Assembly (NCBI GenBank): GCA_963989385.1
Contig: OZ022503.1
Span: 70,096,123 to 70,160,122, forward strand
DNA: 64,000 nucleotides
Origin: Ctena decussata
Taxonomy: Eukaryota > Mollusca > Bivalvia > Lucinida > Lucinidae
Reading direction: 5' to 3'
The notes below the pieces were generated by a model, which saw only the letters and a program-made list of their open reading frames with translations, made no database searches and was not told the DNA's origin. Every line of letters begins with the position of its first letter. The first letter of the stretch is position 1. Positions 1 through 10,751 of the stretch are shown here, in pieces. A program made the position numbers and the translations under genes.

Positions 1-41
1 GGCAAACAACCACATTGTTGGTTTTGTCGTGTCGCGGCTCA
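1..41. mobile_element. Family A MITE, 3' end only (cut by window edge)
   Basis: The first 41 bases match the right end of the family A MITE described at 10514-10751, ending in GTGTCGCGGCTCA. The rest of the element lies outside the window. Confidence 0.8.
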
Positions 42-455
42 TTTTATTTCCTGGTGATGGCCACGGCAAAAACACAGTACGGTTTTCCGTTTCCGTACTT
101 TCTTTTCACTGGCTTGTCCTTCAGATACATAGATTTCACAGGCAGATTATTCTTGATGCTTACCATACGCGTTCGCCAACACAACTCCTTTTGGGAGTCC
201 ATGTCTGTATCTATTTCGGATTTGTAAATGCTTGGACTTCGGACATACGATTTTGATACTTTGACCGCTTTATCTAAAAATATTTCTCTAGATCGTTAAA
301 GACCAAATATATGCTTTCAAAGCTATGTAGTCTTAAAGTTTTGTGATAATAAAAAGTTTGCGAATATTTTCAATATAATCTGTGTCAGTTGCTTTCGATA
401 GAAGCCTGACAGGCAGTATTCTGCATTTGGTCCGACTGAGTGCATACGGTGTTAT

Positions 456-674
456 TGAGCCGCGACACGAGAAAACCAACAAAGTGGTTGTGCGCCTAGC
501 GCAACCTCAGATCAGCCTGGGCATCCGCCCAGTCTGATCAGACTCTTCGCTAAGCGCTTAAAGGGTAGCTAAGGGTCTAAGCTACCTCCATGCGGTTAAC
601 GAAGACTCTGATCAGACTGGGCGGCTGCCCAGGCGAAAAAAACCACTTTGTTGGTTTTCTCGTGTCGCAGCTCA
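456..674. mobile_element. Family A MITE, full length
   Basis: Starts TGAGCCGCGACACGAGAAAA and ends in the inverse with one change (CGTGTCGCAGCTCA). It carries the two internal hairpins of the family. About 220 bp, slightly shorter than others because the right half lacks part of the block between the second hairpin and the right terminus. No coding capacity; short frames inside it are chance products of the palindrome. Confidence 0.9.
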
Positions 675-1029
675 TATGTCGCAGATTGGCTGTTCTGAAC
701 AAAAGAATGTCAGTGGAAGATAGGTACATACAGAATGAAACCGTCATTTTGCCGTTCATTGCCTGCTATTTAACACGCTTTTAAAGACGCCATCTCTTAA
801 TAGCCGAAAAGAGGAGAATCTGCTGGAAGTAAAGCGAATTTCAAAGTTTGAAAATGGCTTTAATTCGATACGACTGAGGTACATATCGTTTCAAAATGTC
901 ACATCCCTAAATACATCTGCCAGCGTCTTTACCCTTACTCTTATGGATATAATCTACGATTCCTACCACCGAAAAGATATGAAAAATTACTAGATCAATA
1001 AAACGGTAGAGGTTTTCTCGGAGCCAAAC

Positions 1030-1215
1030 TTGTGGTTGTCTGGGCAGTTGGTCACGGTTAGCTGCTCACCGTATCTTTGGCACAGCATATCCCTCTCAGT
1101 CCTTCCCTTTTTCGGGACCGCTGGATATAATGAGGTTCTCACTTACTCTATTGCACAACGAGGATTCGAACATCGAATTCTGCACAACTGCCGAGCACTT
1201 GTAACGCCTCTCTGT
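1030..1215 (-). repeat. Possible degraded tRNA-like SINE fragment
   Basis: The bases around 1162-1172 read on the minus strand as an RNA polymerase III B box (GTTCGAATCC), and an A-box-like stretch lies about 35-45 bases further along. The flanks match neither SINE-A nor SINE-B clearly, so this could be an unrelated old SINE or chance. Confidence 0.25.
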
Positions 1216-1529
1216 GATAAAGATTTAAAACCTGCTGTTACTCTTATGTCAGCATATTGATATTACTCGTCGCAAATTACTTTTGGTTCAGACATACAAA
1301 TACATTAACATGGCCAAATAGATCAAAATGTTCTTCCAGAAATAAGGTATTACACTTTTATACTCTTTTGACATCCCAGGATCTCTTGATGTATTTTGTT
1401 TCTAAAATATTCAGTGATGTTTTACATTAAAATCTCTTCTCTTCAACAGTCATGCAAAGCCATACGCTCACGCAAAAACACGACCAGCAATTTGTGAATG
1501 ATTGATGATACCTGACAAGCCTAAATTTG

Positions 1530-1640
1530 CGCGGCGACATGAGAAAGTGTATATTTCATTATTCATATATGCAAACAGCAAATACTCAGATCAGCCTGCG
1601 CATCCGCGCAGTCTGATCAGAATCTTTGCTGTATGCATAA
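1530..1640. mobile_element. Family A MITE, diverged fragment
   Basis: A degraded left terminus (GCGGCGACATGAGAAA) is followed by the first internal hairpin (CAGATCAGCC then CAGTCTGATCAGA) of family A. The right half and terminal repeat are missing, so this is an old truncated copy. Confidence 0.6.
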
Positions 1641-2454
1641 AATACGAATGAATTCGGAGGAATCCGTATAGCGAAAAAGTTAAGGCTTTAATGCCTTGAA
1701 CGATCCAAGTCTTTGCTATTTGCACAAGCTAAGGTCCGTTTTTCGTAGCAAAAAAAATCATATCTCGAAATTATGACAAACAGCGTATTTTCATAGTCTA
1801 AATGTTTTCATTCATCTCCATTTCTTGAAAGCGGAGATAATATTCCCTTTGGTGATTGCGAGAAGCCAGACATAAAACAAATCAGTTTGGCTGTATAATG
1901 TTATCAAAACCACAATTATCTCAGATATTGGGAGAGGAATGACTGAGCAATATGAAACATAAATCAGACTGTTCCAAATGCTAATGTGAAAGCGCACATG
2001 AGTTTCAGCGTCTGACCACAAAGACCTTCCTTAGTCGCTCTATGTTTTTGACAAGACCCTGGACATATATTATGTAGGCGAACAAATCATAGCCGCGCAG
2101 ATGCTAAAGCCTGCCTTGATATTTGCTGTTCGTACATGCAGTGCCAATGGATGCTCTCTAAGTCAAATTATTTTTCTTGTACTAGACACCACATAAATCC
2201 TTAATATAATGTCCATAATACCCAGTGCAATATCATTGTAGCCATGACACAGTGAGAACATGATAGCTAGGACGACTAAGTAAATTCTGAACAACGTAGG
2301 TGGCAACTGTAGGTTGACCTATATCTCCGAAAGCGTTGTTATCCATCGAAGAATGGCTTGCAATTTTACGTCTTTTTAGCAGTATTTCAGTCATATTAGG
2401 AAGAGGGGAAGCTGTTGGCAACAGAACCCCGTTTACAGTCCGAAAAAGTCTGCC

Positions 2455-2600
2455 TCCAGCGGGTCTTTAACCATGGACCGCTTGATCAGCAGGCCAGCGC
2501 TTAACCTGCTGTGCACAAAAGGCTAAACCTTCAGGGATTTCTTCTTCGGTCCGAAATGACGAAACTACTGTTTAAAGGGTCGTAAATCCCGGATTAATAG
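2455..2600. repeat. SINE-B-like fragment
   Basis: Bases 2474-2512 resemble the tRNA-like head of SINE-B (see 12525-13105), including GATCAGCAGGCCAGCGCTTA, and 2550-2597 resemble its body (TGACGAAACTACTGTTTAAA). The two parts look out of normal order or orientation, so this is a rearranged or very old copy. Confidence 0.35.
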
Positions 2601-2730
2601 TTCATTCCCATTCACATAGGGCTGGCTACTTTTAAATAATAGAGTTTTCTCTTAAAGAGAAAATTCTGCCCTCAAGCGCAAACAGTGATGATAAAGCGTT
2701 CACCAAATGACGAAGCAATAGCTTTTTTTA

Positions 2731-2951
2731 CCCTTTTTTGACCAGCGGACTTGTCAATCCTTATCATTTGGATGAGCCCATTTGTCGCTTTAGGGATTTC
2801 TGGTATATGTCTTTTAATTTTACTTGTATCTTGCATAGATATTCCCTAATCAAACAGTGTAGACCCTGATCAGAAGCCACATTCTGCGGTATCTAAACTG
2901 AGTCTGCACTGTTTGCTTATGTCCCCAAAACAGGTTTCCGGTCTAAGGTTC
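2731..2951 (-). mobile_element. Family C MITE (piggyBac-like ends)
   Basis: Inverted relative to the copy at 3837-4058 and of similar length. It starts CCCTTTTTTGACCAG next to a degraded TTAA (TTTA), carries the AAACAGTGTAGACCCTGATC core, and ends in a worn inverse of the terminus. No transposase. TTAA plus CCCTTT ends are typical of piggyBac-mobilised elements. Confidence 0.7.
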
Positions 2952-3714
2952 AAGTTCTAACCTTGTAAGTTTTATGGGGAAGAATGGAGGTGTAACCTCA
3001 GATGGTCTTATTTCCAAAATCAAAGACTGGAGCATGTTCTGTAAGATGCCTTTATTCGTGACAGTGATCTGTTCGGAAGACAATTCAGTTCAATGACTGT
3101 TAAATGTGGATCAAGCACAACAGCAGCTTGCTACTTTGCTGTGATTCATAATATTTGTCATTTTAAAAGCGATCATATTTCATGTTTTTGTCTGTTTTTA
3201 TTTCCAAAACGCAGAGATGATATTCCCTTTGGAATTTCTTGACTGAAGAAACAGAATTCATTTTCTAAAAATATGAATTCATTTATTTGTTCAGATAGCA
3301 TCAAATTCACATTGAAATGAACGGACAAAACAGCACGGTGATGTCAGAGAAACATTGCGTGTGCAGGAATCTCTGCCATGAATTCCGTGAGGAAACTAAG
3401 CATTTCAGATTCAATTTTTGTAGAAGTACTAATTTTTATTCTATTTCTAACTTTTTCTTATTTGTTCGAGTATGTTCAGTTGTACACTACCCTTTTCTCA
3501 TGTTGTCTGGCCTAACGGAGGCACAGTGTCCAAACTCCGAAATCAGAAACTGACTTAAGTTTAAGAAAAAAAATAATTACAGCCGTAGTAGTTAGTCAAT
3601 CAGATCCATTCATAAATGCCCCGAATGCTTTGCAAATTTTTACCAAACCTGTCAGGCCATTAACTATTCACAACGTTAACTTTTCAGACTCGAACTCGCT
3701 TAGCCCTCGTTATC

Positions 3715-3830
3715 TAAAATACTGATGTCTCAAAATTTAAAGTACCTCATATCATCGAATGTTATTTTGATACATTTCCTAGGTTTCTTTACATTTCAAC
3801 TCCTGTTATCTAAAACAAACGTCGAGTAAA
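3715..3830. repeat. Dispersed family H fragment (GATATCTCAAA type)
   Basis: Shares TACATTTCAACTCC and stretches of the form ACTGATxTCTCAAAAT with 30021-30182 and, more loosely, with 6466-6545. No intact ends are visible here. Confidence 0.4.
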
Positions 3831-3836
3831 CTTTAA

Positions 3837-4058
3837 CCCTTTTTAGACCAGATACCCGTTTTGGGGACATTATGCAAACAGTGCAGACCCAGTTCAGACG
3901 CCGCAAAACGCGGCGTCTGATCAGGGTCTACATTGTTTGCTTACAGGAATTTCTATGCAAAGTACAATAAAAGTGAAAATATTCATCAGGAACCCCTAAA
4001 ACTAGAAATGGGATTATCTGAATGATAAGAATGGACAAGTCCACTGGTCAAAAAAGGG
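3837..4058 (+). mobile_element. Family C MITE, full length (piggyBac-like)
   Basis: Flanked by TTAA on both sides (3833-3836 and 4059-4062). The inverted ends are CCCTTTTTAGACCAG and CTGGTCAAAAAAGGG. A central palindrome at 3876-3944 runs from GCAAACAGTGCAGACCC to GGGTCTACATTGTTTGC around GCGGCGTCTGATC. At 222 bp with no coding capacity this is a non-autonomous element. The TTAA target and CCCTTT terminus match the piggyBac superfamily by established knowledge; mobilisation by a piggyBac transposase is inferred. Confidence 0.85.
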
Positions 4059-4496
4059 TTAAGAGAGAAGTAAACTGTCAGCAGTTTGATATGAGCTTCT
4101 ATTCAATTATCAGGAGTTGATCGTACTTCATTCTGTTGTCTCGAAAAGCGAAATTTGTATTGCATATATTTGTAGTTTCATATGTTTTCATGATGCTACA
4201 AGTATAATAAAACAAATGTGGGTTATGGGTAAAATGTACATTGGTTGCAGCGGTAAAATAAGAGCATTTATGGACAGAGGAACAAAATACATGTACATTT
4301 CGATATTAGCTTTAAAGTGTATTGTCCTTGCTATCCGCAATAATGTAGACCACTATAGTATCTTCTTAGAACGGCCGCTAATAAACTTGGAGGCAAGGTG
4401 AGAAGGCAATGATCAGAAACTGATACAATTGAATTTCTAAATTTCTAATCCTGACCTGAAAATGAAATGTAAAAGGTCAACAATAAACACGCTGCA

Positions 4497-4800
4497 CAAA
4501 GCAGAACATGACAAGCAAATAGCTAAGAGGTCAGCTCTTTCCCGGCAGATAGCTGCGATGTTGTCCTATATAATGAGAAAAAAATTAAATCAGAACCACG
4601 AAACATATAACATCTTCTTTTAGCTATCTTCTATATTTTCAGAAGCACAAAACAAAACGGAAAAGAACGCAGACATACGATGCTAGAATTGCAACGCGCA
4701 ATAGAAACCACAACAGGGGCACCGCCTTCGACAGGTCATTATAAAATTACTTTTTTTTAGGAAGGGTGTGGGGTGGAGGGTAGGGGAGGCTTATAGTTAT
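4497..4800 (-). repeat. Family F dispersed repeat, diverged copy (reverse)
   Basis: Reads as a diverged reverse complement of 55670-55900: AGGTCAGCTCTTTCCCGGC at about 4530, then the block that in the other copy reads CCCAGTAATTTATTGCTTCC. It also shares AGAAGCACAAAACAAAAC with 7673-7691. No frame is conserved between copies, so it is probably a non-coding element. Confidence 0.55.
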
Positions 4801-4960
4801 AAGTGGTCTAAGTACCTAAATCATGAATCCGAACTCGTAAATCATATAAACGTTGACAATTTCTAAATGTTTTAGATACACAGACATGGGTCCCAAAACA
4901 GAGGTGTGATCAGGTCGCGCGTAGTAAGCATTACCTGTCTCTTTCGATACACCCACTATA

Positions 4961-5197
4961 TGAGCCGCGACACGACAAACCAACAATGTGGTTGTGCGCC
5001 CAGCGCAGACTCAGATCAGCCTGGGCATCCACCCAATCTGATCAGACTCGTCGCTAAGCGCTTAAAGGGTAGCTAAGGGTCTAAGCTACCTTCATGTGGA
5101 CAGCGAAGACTCTGATCAGACTGGGCGGATGTCCAGGCTGATCTGAGTCTGCGCTGGGCGCACAACCACATTGTTGGTTTTGTCACGTCGCGGCTCA
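4961..5197. mobile_element. Family A MITE, full length
   Basis: Both 14 bp termini (TGAGCCGCGACACG and its inverse) are present, with TA on each outer side (ACTATA before, TATCAT after). Both inner hairpins are intact. The TA flanks suggest a Tc1/mariner-type target preference. Confidence 0.92.
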
Positions 5198-6465
5198 TAT
5201 CATATCTAAAGCCGGTTTTACATGGGTATAACCCTCGCCCAGCATTCATAAACATTAACTTATTCGGTCCTTGTAAATGGCATCTAACCCATCTAAACAA
5301 AACAGCAATTTTATAAAGTCCGGTTAACTATTTAGACGAGAAAAGATGAGTACACAACAGCAAGAACAACACTTAAGGTAGTCGGATACTGAATAGAAAT
5401 TCAAACCATAATACCAGCGAAATAACCCAAAGGGCTACAAAACATTTGGATAGAAAAAAAAATCACCCTTTTGTGTTCCTACATACTTTTTTACACATTC
5501 TCTATTTAAATTCATATCTCTCACACATGAATGCACTTTCATTTTTTGCAAATCATGTAATCTATAATGTAGGATATCTGAAACAAACGAGAAAAAATAA
5601 AATTGAAGTAATCTTGATAATAAGTAAAACTATATAACAAGAAAATTGAATTTCATGAAAAACGTATATTTAACCGATGAGGCAAGCTTATGCATATTAT
5701 TGTAGTAAAACTTACATTGTATGCTACAGATTGAAACAAAAAAAAATCACCGTTTTACAATGTTTAAGTTCTAAAATATTCCCAAAACAGACTGCCAAAA
5801 TTATGCACCTGCTGCAAGCACAGTCGGCCCTTGCCCTATTATTTATTTCCTTGTTGTTCCGGTTCTACCATAGAGTAATGCCTACAAAAATGCGCAGATG
5901 GAATGGAAACTGTGAAGACCTTGATCATTTTGGTTCCTAAGGAACAGTCCGATCTCGGTTTCCGCTGTTTGTACAGACCTATCTGCATGAAAACGTAGGA
6001 TCTTTACGGTAGACATTGTTAGTGTGTGTGTATACTCCACAGTTGATCGATTTCCCCATGGACAACAACTCTCTTTTGTTTTAACAGATAAAAACCCCGA
6101 GTTATTCCGTATATAGTTATTTTAAACGTGGAACAAAAGAAGTCTTAGAGTGGCATTCCGATGGGTTCGACCAAAGACATATCACCAAGCCCATACCAAC
6201 TCCCAAACAAGCTTAGTAAAACTTGGTTAGGTCGAAGCCAGCTTACATAGTAAAAGAATTAAAACCAAAGTCCAGTGAGATTTTTTGTCAATATGACAAA
6301 GCAGTCTTAGTTTTCGAGACACTTTAAAACAAAAAGTAGAATTTTGCGAACTTAATTGCTACTTCGGATGTTGAAGAGTCTTTAGTGACCCTTAGAGCTG
6401 ATTTGACAATACAATCTGCATTTAGAACACAGTTGACTTTCGATATTTAGATGTCGAAGTTTAAC
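5198..6465. other. AT-rich stretch without recognised features
   Basis: No gene, RNA or element with recognisable ends. Frames at 5446-5637 and 5677-5940 are short, rich in Lys/Ile/Phe from AT bias, and have no domain motifs; I take them as chance. Confidence 0.5.
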
Positions 6466-6545
6466 TCAAAGTACTGATATCTCAAGTTAAATTGTCTTGT
6501 CCCAAATTGAAAATATTAATTTAAGATATCAGTAGTTTGAGATAT
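6466..6545. repeat. Family H inverted repeat
   Basis: Arms ACTGATATCTCAAGTTAAAT (from about 6473) and AATTTAAGATATCAGT (to about 6532) can pair. The same architecture recurs at 30115-30182, which suggests a small palindromic element rather than chance. Confidence 0.5.
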
Positions 6546-6911
6546 ATCCGGAGCTGAAATATAAAGACAATTAGGAGATGCGCACAGACTACGTATATTC
6601 CTTGATATAACAGGATAGGTATCTATACTTTCAGATAAGAGTGTTTGAGATAACGGAAGTCAAATATAGTTAGTTTCGATTATCGAAGGGTCTTTATATT
6701 GAAATATTGAAACTTAGAACTGATTTGACAATAAAGTCTTGATTTGAAATAGAAGAATATAGTTCTTGTCTGATAACGGACAAGACTCTAGCAGACATTT
6801 CATAAGTCACTGAAACTGCACCGTAGAATTACATGTTAATGCAAAATGGGTATATTTAATAAGTCAACATTTTTTAAATCATTCTTAAATGGCAGGTACG
6901 ATACCATTATA

Positions 6912-7011
6912 CCCAGTGGTCAAGTCTGAACGTACTGGGTGGATGTCCAGGCTGATCTGAGTCTGCGCTGTGCGCACAACCACTTTGTTGGTCTTTTCGT
7001 GTCGCGGCTCA
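6912..7011. mobile_element. Family A MITE, right half only
   Basis: From a degraded second hairpin (ACTGGGTGGATGTCCAGGC) to the intact right terminus GTGTCGCGGCTCA. The left half is absent, so this copy is 5'-truncated. Confidence 0.8.
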
Positions 7012-7105
7012 TATGCATTTTGACTGTTAAAAAATAAATTCACAGACTGACAACAAAGCTGCAACATTTGCAAGGACAGGCGATGATGTAAGGATTATAC
7101 TTGCT

Positions 7106-7260
7106 TACTAGACATTGACCAATGTTTATGAGCCAATACAACAACAGCAATTATCAAATTAATTATACATTGTTTACTGTACTAGAAGTAGGAAGCAATA
7201 ACTAACAAAAATACCAAATGAAACCATTAGTTCTTTGTTTTCAAGAGTATGTCATTTATG
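7106..7260 (+). repeat. Diverged duplicate of 8305-8440
   Basis: Shared order of words: GACCAATGTTTATGAGCCAATA versus GGCCAAAGGTATATGAGCTAAT, then CAATTATCAAATTAATTATACA versus CAGTTATTACATTAACTATT, then the ACTGTACTA region and AACCATTAG/AACAATTAG. A 223 bp and a 390 bp palindrome lie between the copies. Confidence 0.45.
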
Positions 7261-7394
7261 TTGAGCCGATTGTTAAGCAAAGGAAGGTGAAAATTGGAGC
7301 TCCCGGGGAAAAGCACCTGAAATTCCGTAAGCAGAGCTTGGCTTTCTCCTATGTGAGGGTGGGTTGGAGGGTGGCGGCGAAAACCGGAGCTCCC

Positions 7395-7617
7395 GGGGTC
7401 GTATTCATGAAACGACTTAAGTCGTTGCTATGCTGTTGCTAAGGCTGAATTTCTATAAAGGAGATTCCCTACAACTATGAAATTTGCTCTGGAGGAACAG
7501 TCTTTTAAGACTGTTCCTCCAGACCAAATTTCATAGTTGTAGGGAATCTCCAACATGGAAATTTACCCTTAGCAACAGCATAGCAACGACTTAAGTTGCT
7601 TTATGAATACGGCCCCC
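7395..7617. mobile_element. Family D palindromic MITE, copy 1
   Basis: A nearly perfect palindrome for its whole 223 bp: GTATTCATGAAACGACTTAA at the left pairs with the AAGTTGCTTTATGAATAC end, and the centre is GGAACAGTCTTTTAAGACTGTTCC. The matching host words on either side (GGAGCTCCCGGGG and CCCCGGAGAG) suggest insertion into a pre-existing repeat. No open frame of interest. A second copy is at 27423-27645. Confidence 0.88.
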
Positions 7618-7659
7618 GGAGAGAAAAAAAAACACCTGACCTTCCGTAAACTGAGCTTG

Positions 7660-7820
7660 GCTTTCTATAATTTTAGAAGCACAAAACAAAACAGAACCAA
7701 AGCGGGCAGCCCGAGCAGGTGACTACAATGACGAAATTGAACACACAATATAAACCACAAGAGAAGCACTACCTTCGAAAGGTCGTTATATAGAACTTTT
7801 AAGGGGCGGGGAGTTCAAAC
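7660..7820 (-). repeat. Family F fragment (reverse)
   Basis: Shares AGAAGCACAAAACAAAAC, ACCACAA and the ACCTTCGA/AGGTC block with 4640-4745 in the same order, and ends in a G-rich run. It is the reverse of the block before the G/C-rich track in the 55.7 kb copy. Confidence 0.45.
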
Positions 7821-7903
7821 GATTTAATGTGCTCACAACCGTCGCCCTGGATTCATGAACATATACTAGTATAACATTTGGCCGTATAAAGACATTGTGT
7901 GCC

Positions 7904-8295
7904 ACCGAGGCCTGAACACCGAGACGCAGCCCCGGATCCAGGGGGTGGGCTTTGGGGCTTCAGCCCAGCCATCCTCTGTGTTATGTATAATATGTTGGGA
8001 TGACAGTTTGAGATAATTTACCCATGTGGCTAGATTCAAATATACGTTGTGACGTCCCATTAGAATCGCCTCAGCGAGGCGATTCTAATGAGATGTCACA
8101 ACATATATTTTAAGGCAAAGACTTTATTAAAAATTCTCATGAAATTGATCCCTAATTATGTCATATATTTTCAAAACCACCTCCCCTCACACACATATAT
8201 CTCGGCACCGCCCAGCCTCACCAGTTATCCAAAGCCCCGCCAGTGCGTGGTGGTCTGGATCCGGGCCTGGAGACGTGTATTCATTAGGCCACGGA
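7904..8295. mobile_element. Palindromic foldback element, ~390 bp
   Basis: The outer arms pair CCGAGGCCTG...CCCCGGATCCAGG with CTGGATCCGGGCCTGG...AGGCCACGG; the GGGGCTTTGG/CCAAAGCCCC blocks also pair. The centre (8046-8102) is a tight hairpin with arms GTTGTGACGTCCCATTAGAA and its inverse around CTCAGCGAG. The outer arms are more diverged than the centre. No coding. Confidence 0.7.
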
Positions 8296-8304
8296 GGTAA
8301 GTAA

Positions 8305-8440
8305 CAATGGCCAAAGGTATATGAGCTAATGTAACGAAAAGCAGTTATTACATTAACTATTTACACTGTTCTCTGTACTATAATTAAGAAACAAGATATA
8401 CATATAACCAAAGTAAACAATTAGTGGTGCCATTTAATTC
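8305..8440 (+). repeat. Diverged duplicate of 7106-7260
   Basis: See 7106-7260. The copy begins just outside the foldback element that ends at 8295, which suggests the duplication preceded the MITE insertions. Confidence 0.45.
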
Positions 8441-9299
8441 CGCCAGTATAATAAGCTAATCAACCAAGACATAAAAATGGTGACAATTAATGATAACTTA
8501 CTATGGCATTTACGATAACTTGGCGAATCCTCATACGTTTATCCATATATTTGTCCATATTTAAGTTGGAACCTCTAAACCCTTATAAATATGCAGAAGA
8601 AGCTCCTTGAATTTAAATGAGAGTGCATTCCTTGAAGACTTCCATTTTAATCCAGTGTTTCAGGCTTGTGAAATAATTTGCATAAAATGCGTCTTCTTAC
8701 TTAAGAATGTATTGAAGTTCTCTTGTGTCGATCTCTGCACCGTTTTATTAACTTCATATGCAGTGATGAGTTACATTTATTAGATTAAATACTGGGTCAC
8801 GTTTATTACCCAACCAATTAAAAATATACTGAAGTTAGTACAAGTTGCTATTTACTATATGGCAATGTGTCATAATTTCTCGCAAAATGATAAAACGTGA
8901 AGACCCTTATCAGGATATGATCTATCCCGTTACTCACGCTCTTTTGTTCCAGTGTTTAGTGCCATTTAAGATCTTTCAAATCAATTATCTTAAACCTAAG
9001 TTTTCAACTGTAATATCCGTACTTGCACTGGTTTAGCCAAATGTTTGTTCATCACTTCATTTAATTTCATTTATTTGTTTCATTTCTTCCTTTTTTATTG
9101 TTTTTCAGCACCACAGCAGCACCAAGTTTGAAGGTATGGCACCGAATGACTCTTATGCTCAGTAGTTCCACTATACTAACCCACGTTAATTACATAGTAG
9201 TTGTAACCTAAATATGGAACGGAGAATTATTATTGTTACTATAAAAACTACCGTTAGTCTGCCCACTCTACCTCGAAATGGAGACTACGTAGAGTGAAA

Positions 9300-9560
9300 A
9301 TAATTATATTGGAATCTTTTCTTCCGAAAGTATCAGTCAATTACCATAAAATTCTATTTATTTGGACACATAAATCTGAGCAAACAGTGCAGACCCAGAT
9401 CAGACTGCTCCTATTGGAGCAGTCTGATCAGGGCCTACACGGTTTGCAGTTTCATTTGGATCTTCTTGACGTATCATTGCGTTGCATAGTTTAACTGTTC
9501 CATTTTTAGGACAATTACGTTATATATTTCATTTTCGGTGTCCCAATTTTTAGAATGTTT
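9300..9560 (+). mobile_element. MITE with P-core, partner of 53500-53690
   Basis: A central palindrome (9390-9449; GCAAACAGTGCAGACCCAGA to GCCTACACGGTTTGC around GACTGCTCCTATTGGAGCAGTC) lies in flanks shared with 53500-53690: CTTCTTGACGTATCATT, TTTTTAGGACAATTACG and GTGTCCCAATTTT. The flanks differ from family C although the core is the same. Confidence 0.6.
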
Positions 9561-9963
9561 ACAGCACCAGTCAATTATGTCTTCGATTTTACCGCAAAGT
9601 GCGAATCACGCGGAAACTTTCTGCAACTTTGTCCAATTACCAATAATTCTTTGACACCAACCGTACCACAAATGCTTCCAGTTCGCTTAGATTTTGCTAG
9701 ACTAATCATAGCTATTGAAATTAAGATCCATATGGTGGGCGCCACATGAAAGGGAACCATCAGCCTTTTGCGTAGAGCAAACAGTCATAACAGTCTGCGC
9801 ACCCGCACATGCCTGTCAGAATTCACCTTTCGCTGTATGGCTTTCCCAAAGGCCAACAGAGTGTCTATGCAAATAAAGAATACTAGAATTAGACTTTGCG
9901 CAAGCACATACAAATAAAAAAAATACGACCATAAAGCTACCGTTTTACATGACAGAACACATA

Positions 9964-10195
9964 TGAGCCGCGACACGACAAAAACAACAATGTGGTTGTG
10001 CGCCTAGCGCAGACTCAGATCAGCCTGGGCCTCAGTCTGATCGGAGTCTTCGCTGTCCGCATGGAGTTAGTTAGACCCTTAGCTACCCTTTAAGTGCTTA
10101 GCAAAGAATCTGATTGGACTGTGCTGATACCCAGGATGATCTGAGTCTGCGCTGGGCGCACAACCACATTTTTGGTTTTCTCATGTCGCGGCTCA
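9964..10195. mobile_element. Family A MITE, full length
   Basis: Intact termini with flanking ATA/TATA. The first hairpin has lost a few bases (GCCTGGGCCTCAGTCTGATC) and the second reads GGACTGTGCTGATACCCAGG, so this copy is moderately diverged. Confidence 0.9.
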
Positions 10196-10513
10196 TATAG
10201 TATATAGCTGAGCATACGGTCAGATGAAAGGGAAAAAAATCTTTAATATACCTTAATATTAAGAGGTCTTTGATGGACGCTGTCTGCTAACTTTTTTTCT
10301 TCAGGCAAAATAGTCACTCAGGTTGTTCAGAGAATATGAATTTCGGTTTACGCTAATAGCTTTGTATCTGCTATATACACACGGCCAATTGTAACAAGAC
10401 ATTCTTCATTTCAGCCAGTTTGAAAAGCTACAACGGGAACATGCGACGGCTAACTGATGGCCATACTTCCTGAAATGGCAGATGCTGCGAGAAGTAACAC
10501 CATCTCACACATT

Positions 10514-10751
10514 TGAGCCGCGACACGAGAAAACCAACAAAGTGGTTGGGCGCCCAGCGCAGACTCAGATCAGCCTTGTCATACGCCCAGTTTGATTAGA
10601 CTCTTCGCTAAGTGCTCAAAGTGTAGCTAAGGGTCTAAGCTACCTCCATGCGGACAGCGAAGACTCTGATCAGACTGGGCGAATGCCCAGGCTGACCTGA
10701 GTCTGCGCTGGGCGCACAACCACATTGTTGGTTTTCTCGTGTCGCGGCTCA
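10514..10751. mobile_element. Family A MITE, full length (reference copy)
   Basis: This copy shows the family plan: a terminal repeat TGAGCCGCGACACGAGAAAA, a subterminal CAACAAAGTGGTTG/CAACCACATTGTTG pair, the word CGCAGACTCAGATCAGCC, a first hairpin (degraded here), a central block AAGGGTCTAAGCTACC, then a second hairpin GATCAGACTGGGCGAATGCC with its own inverse and the right terminus. About 238 bp, no coding capacity. The nested palindromes could extrude as several hairpins. About fifteen copies or relics lie in this window. The autonomous parent is not visible. Confidence 0.93.
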
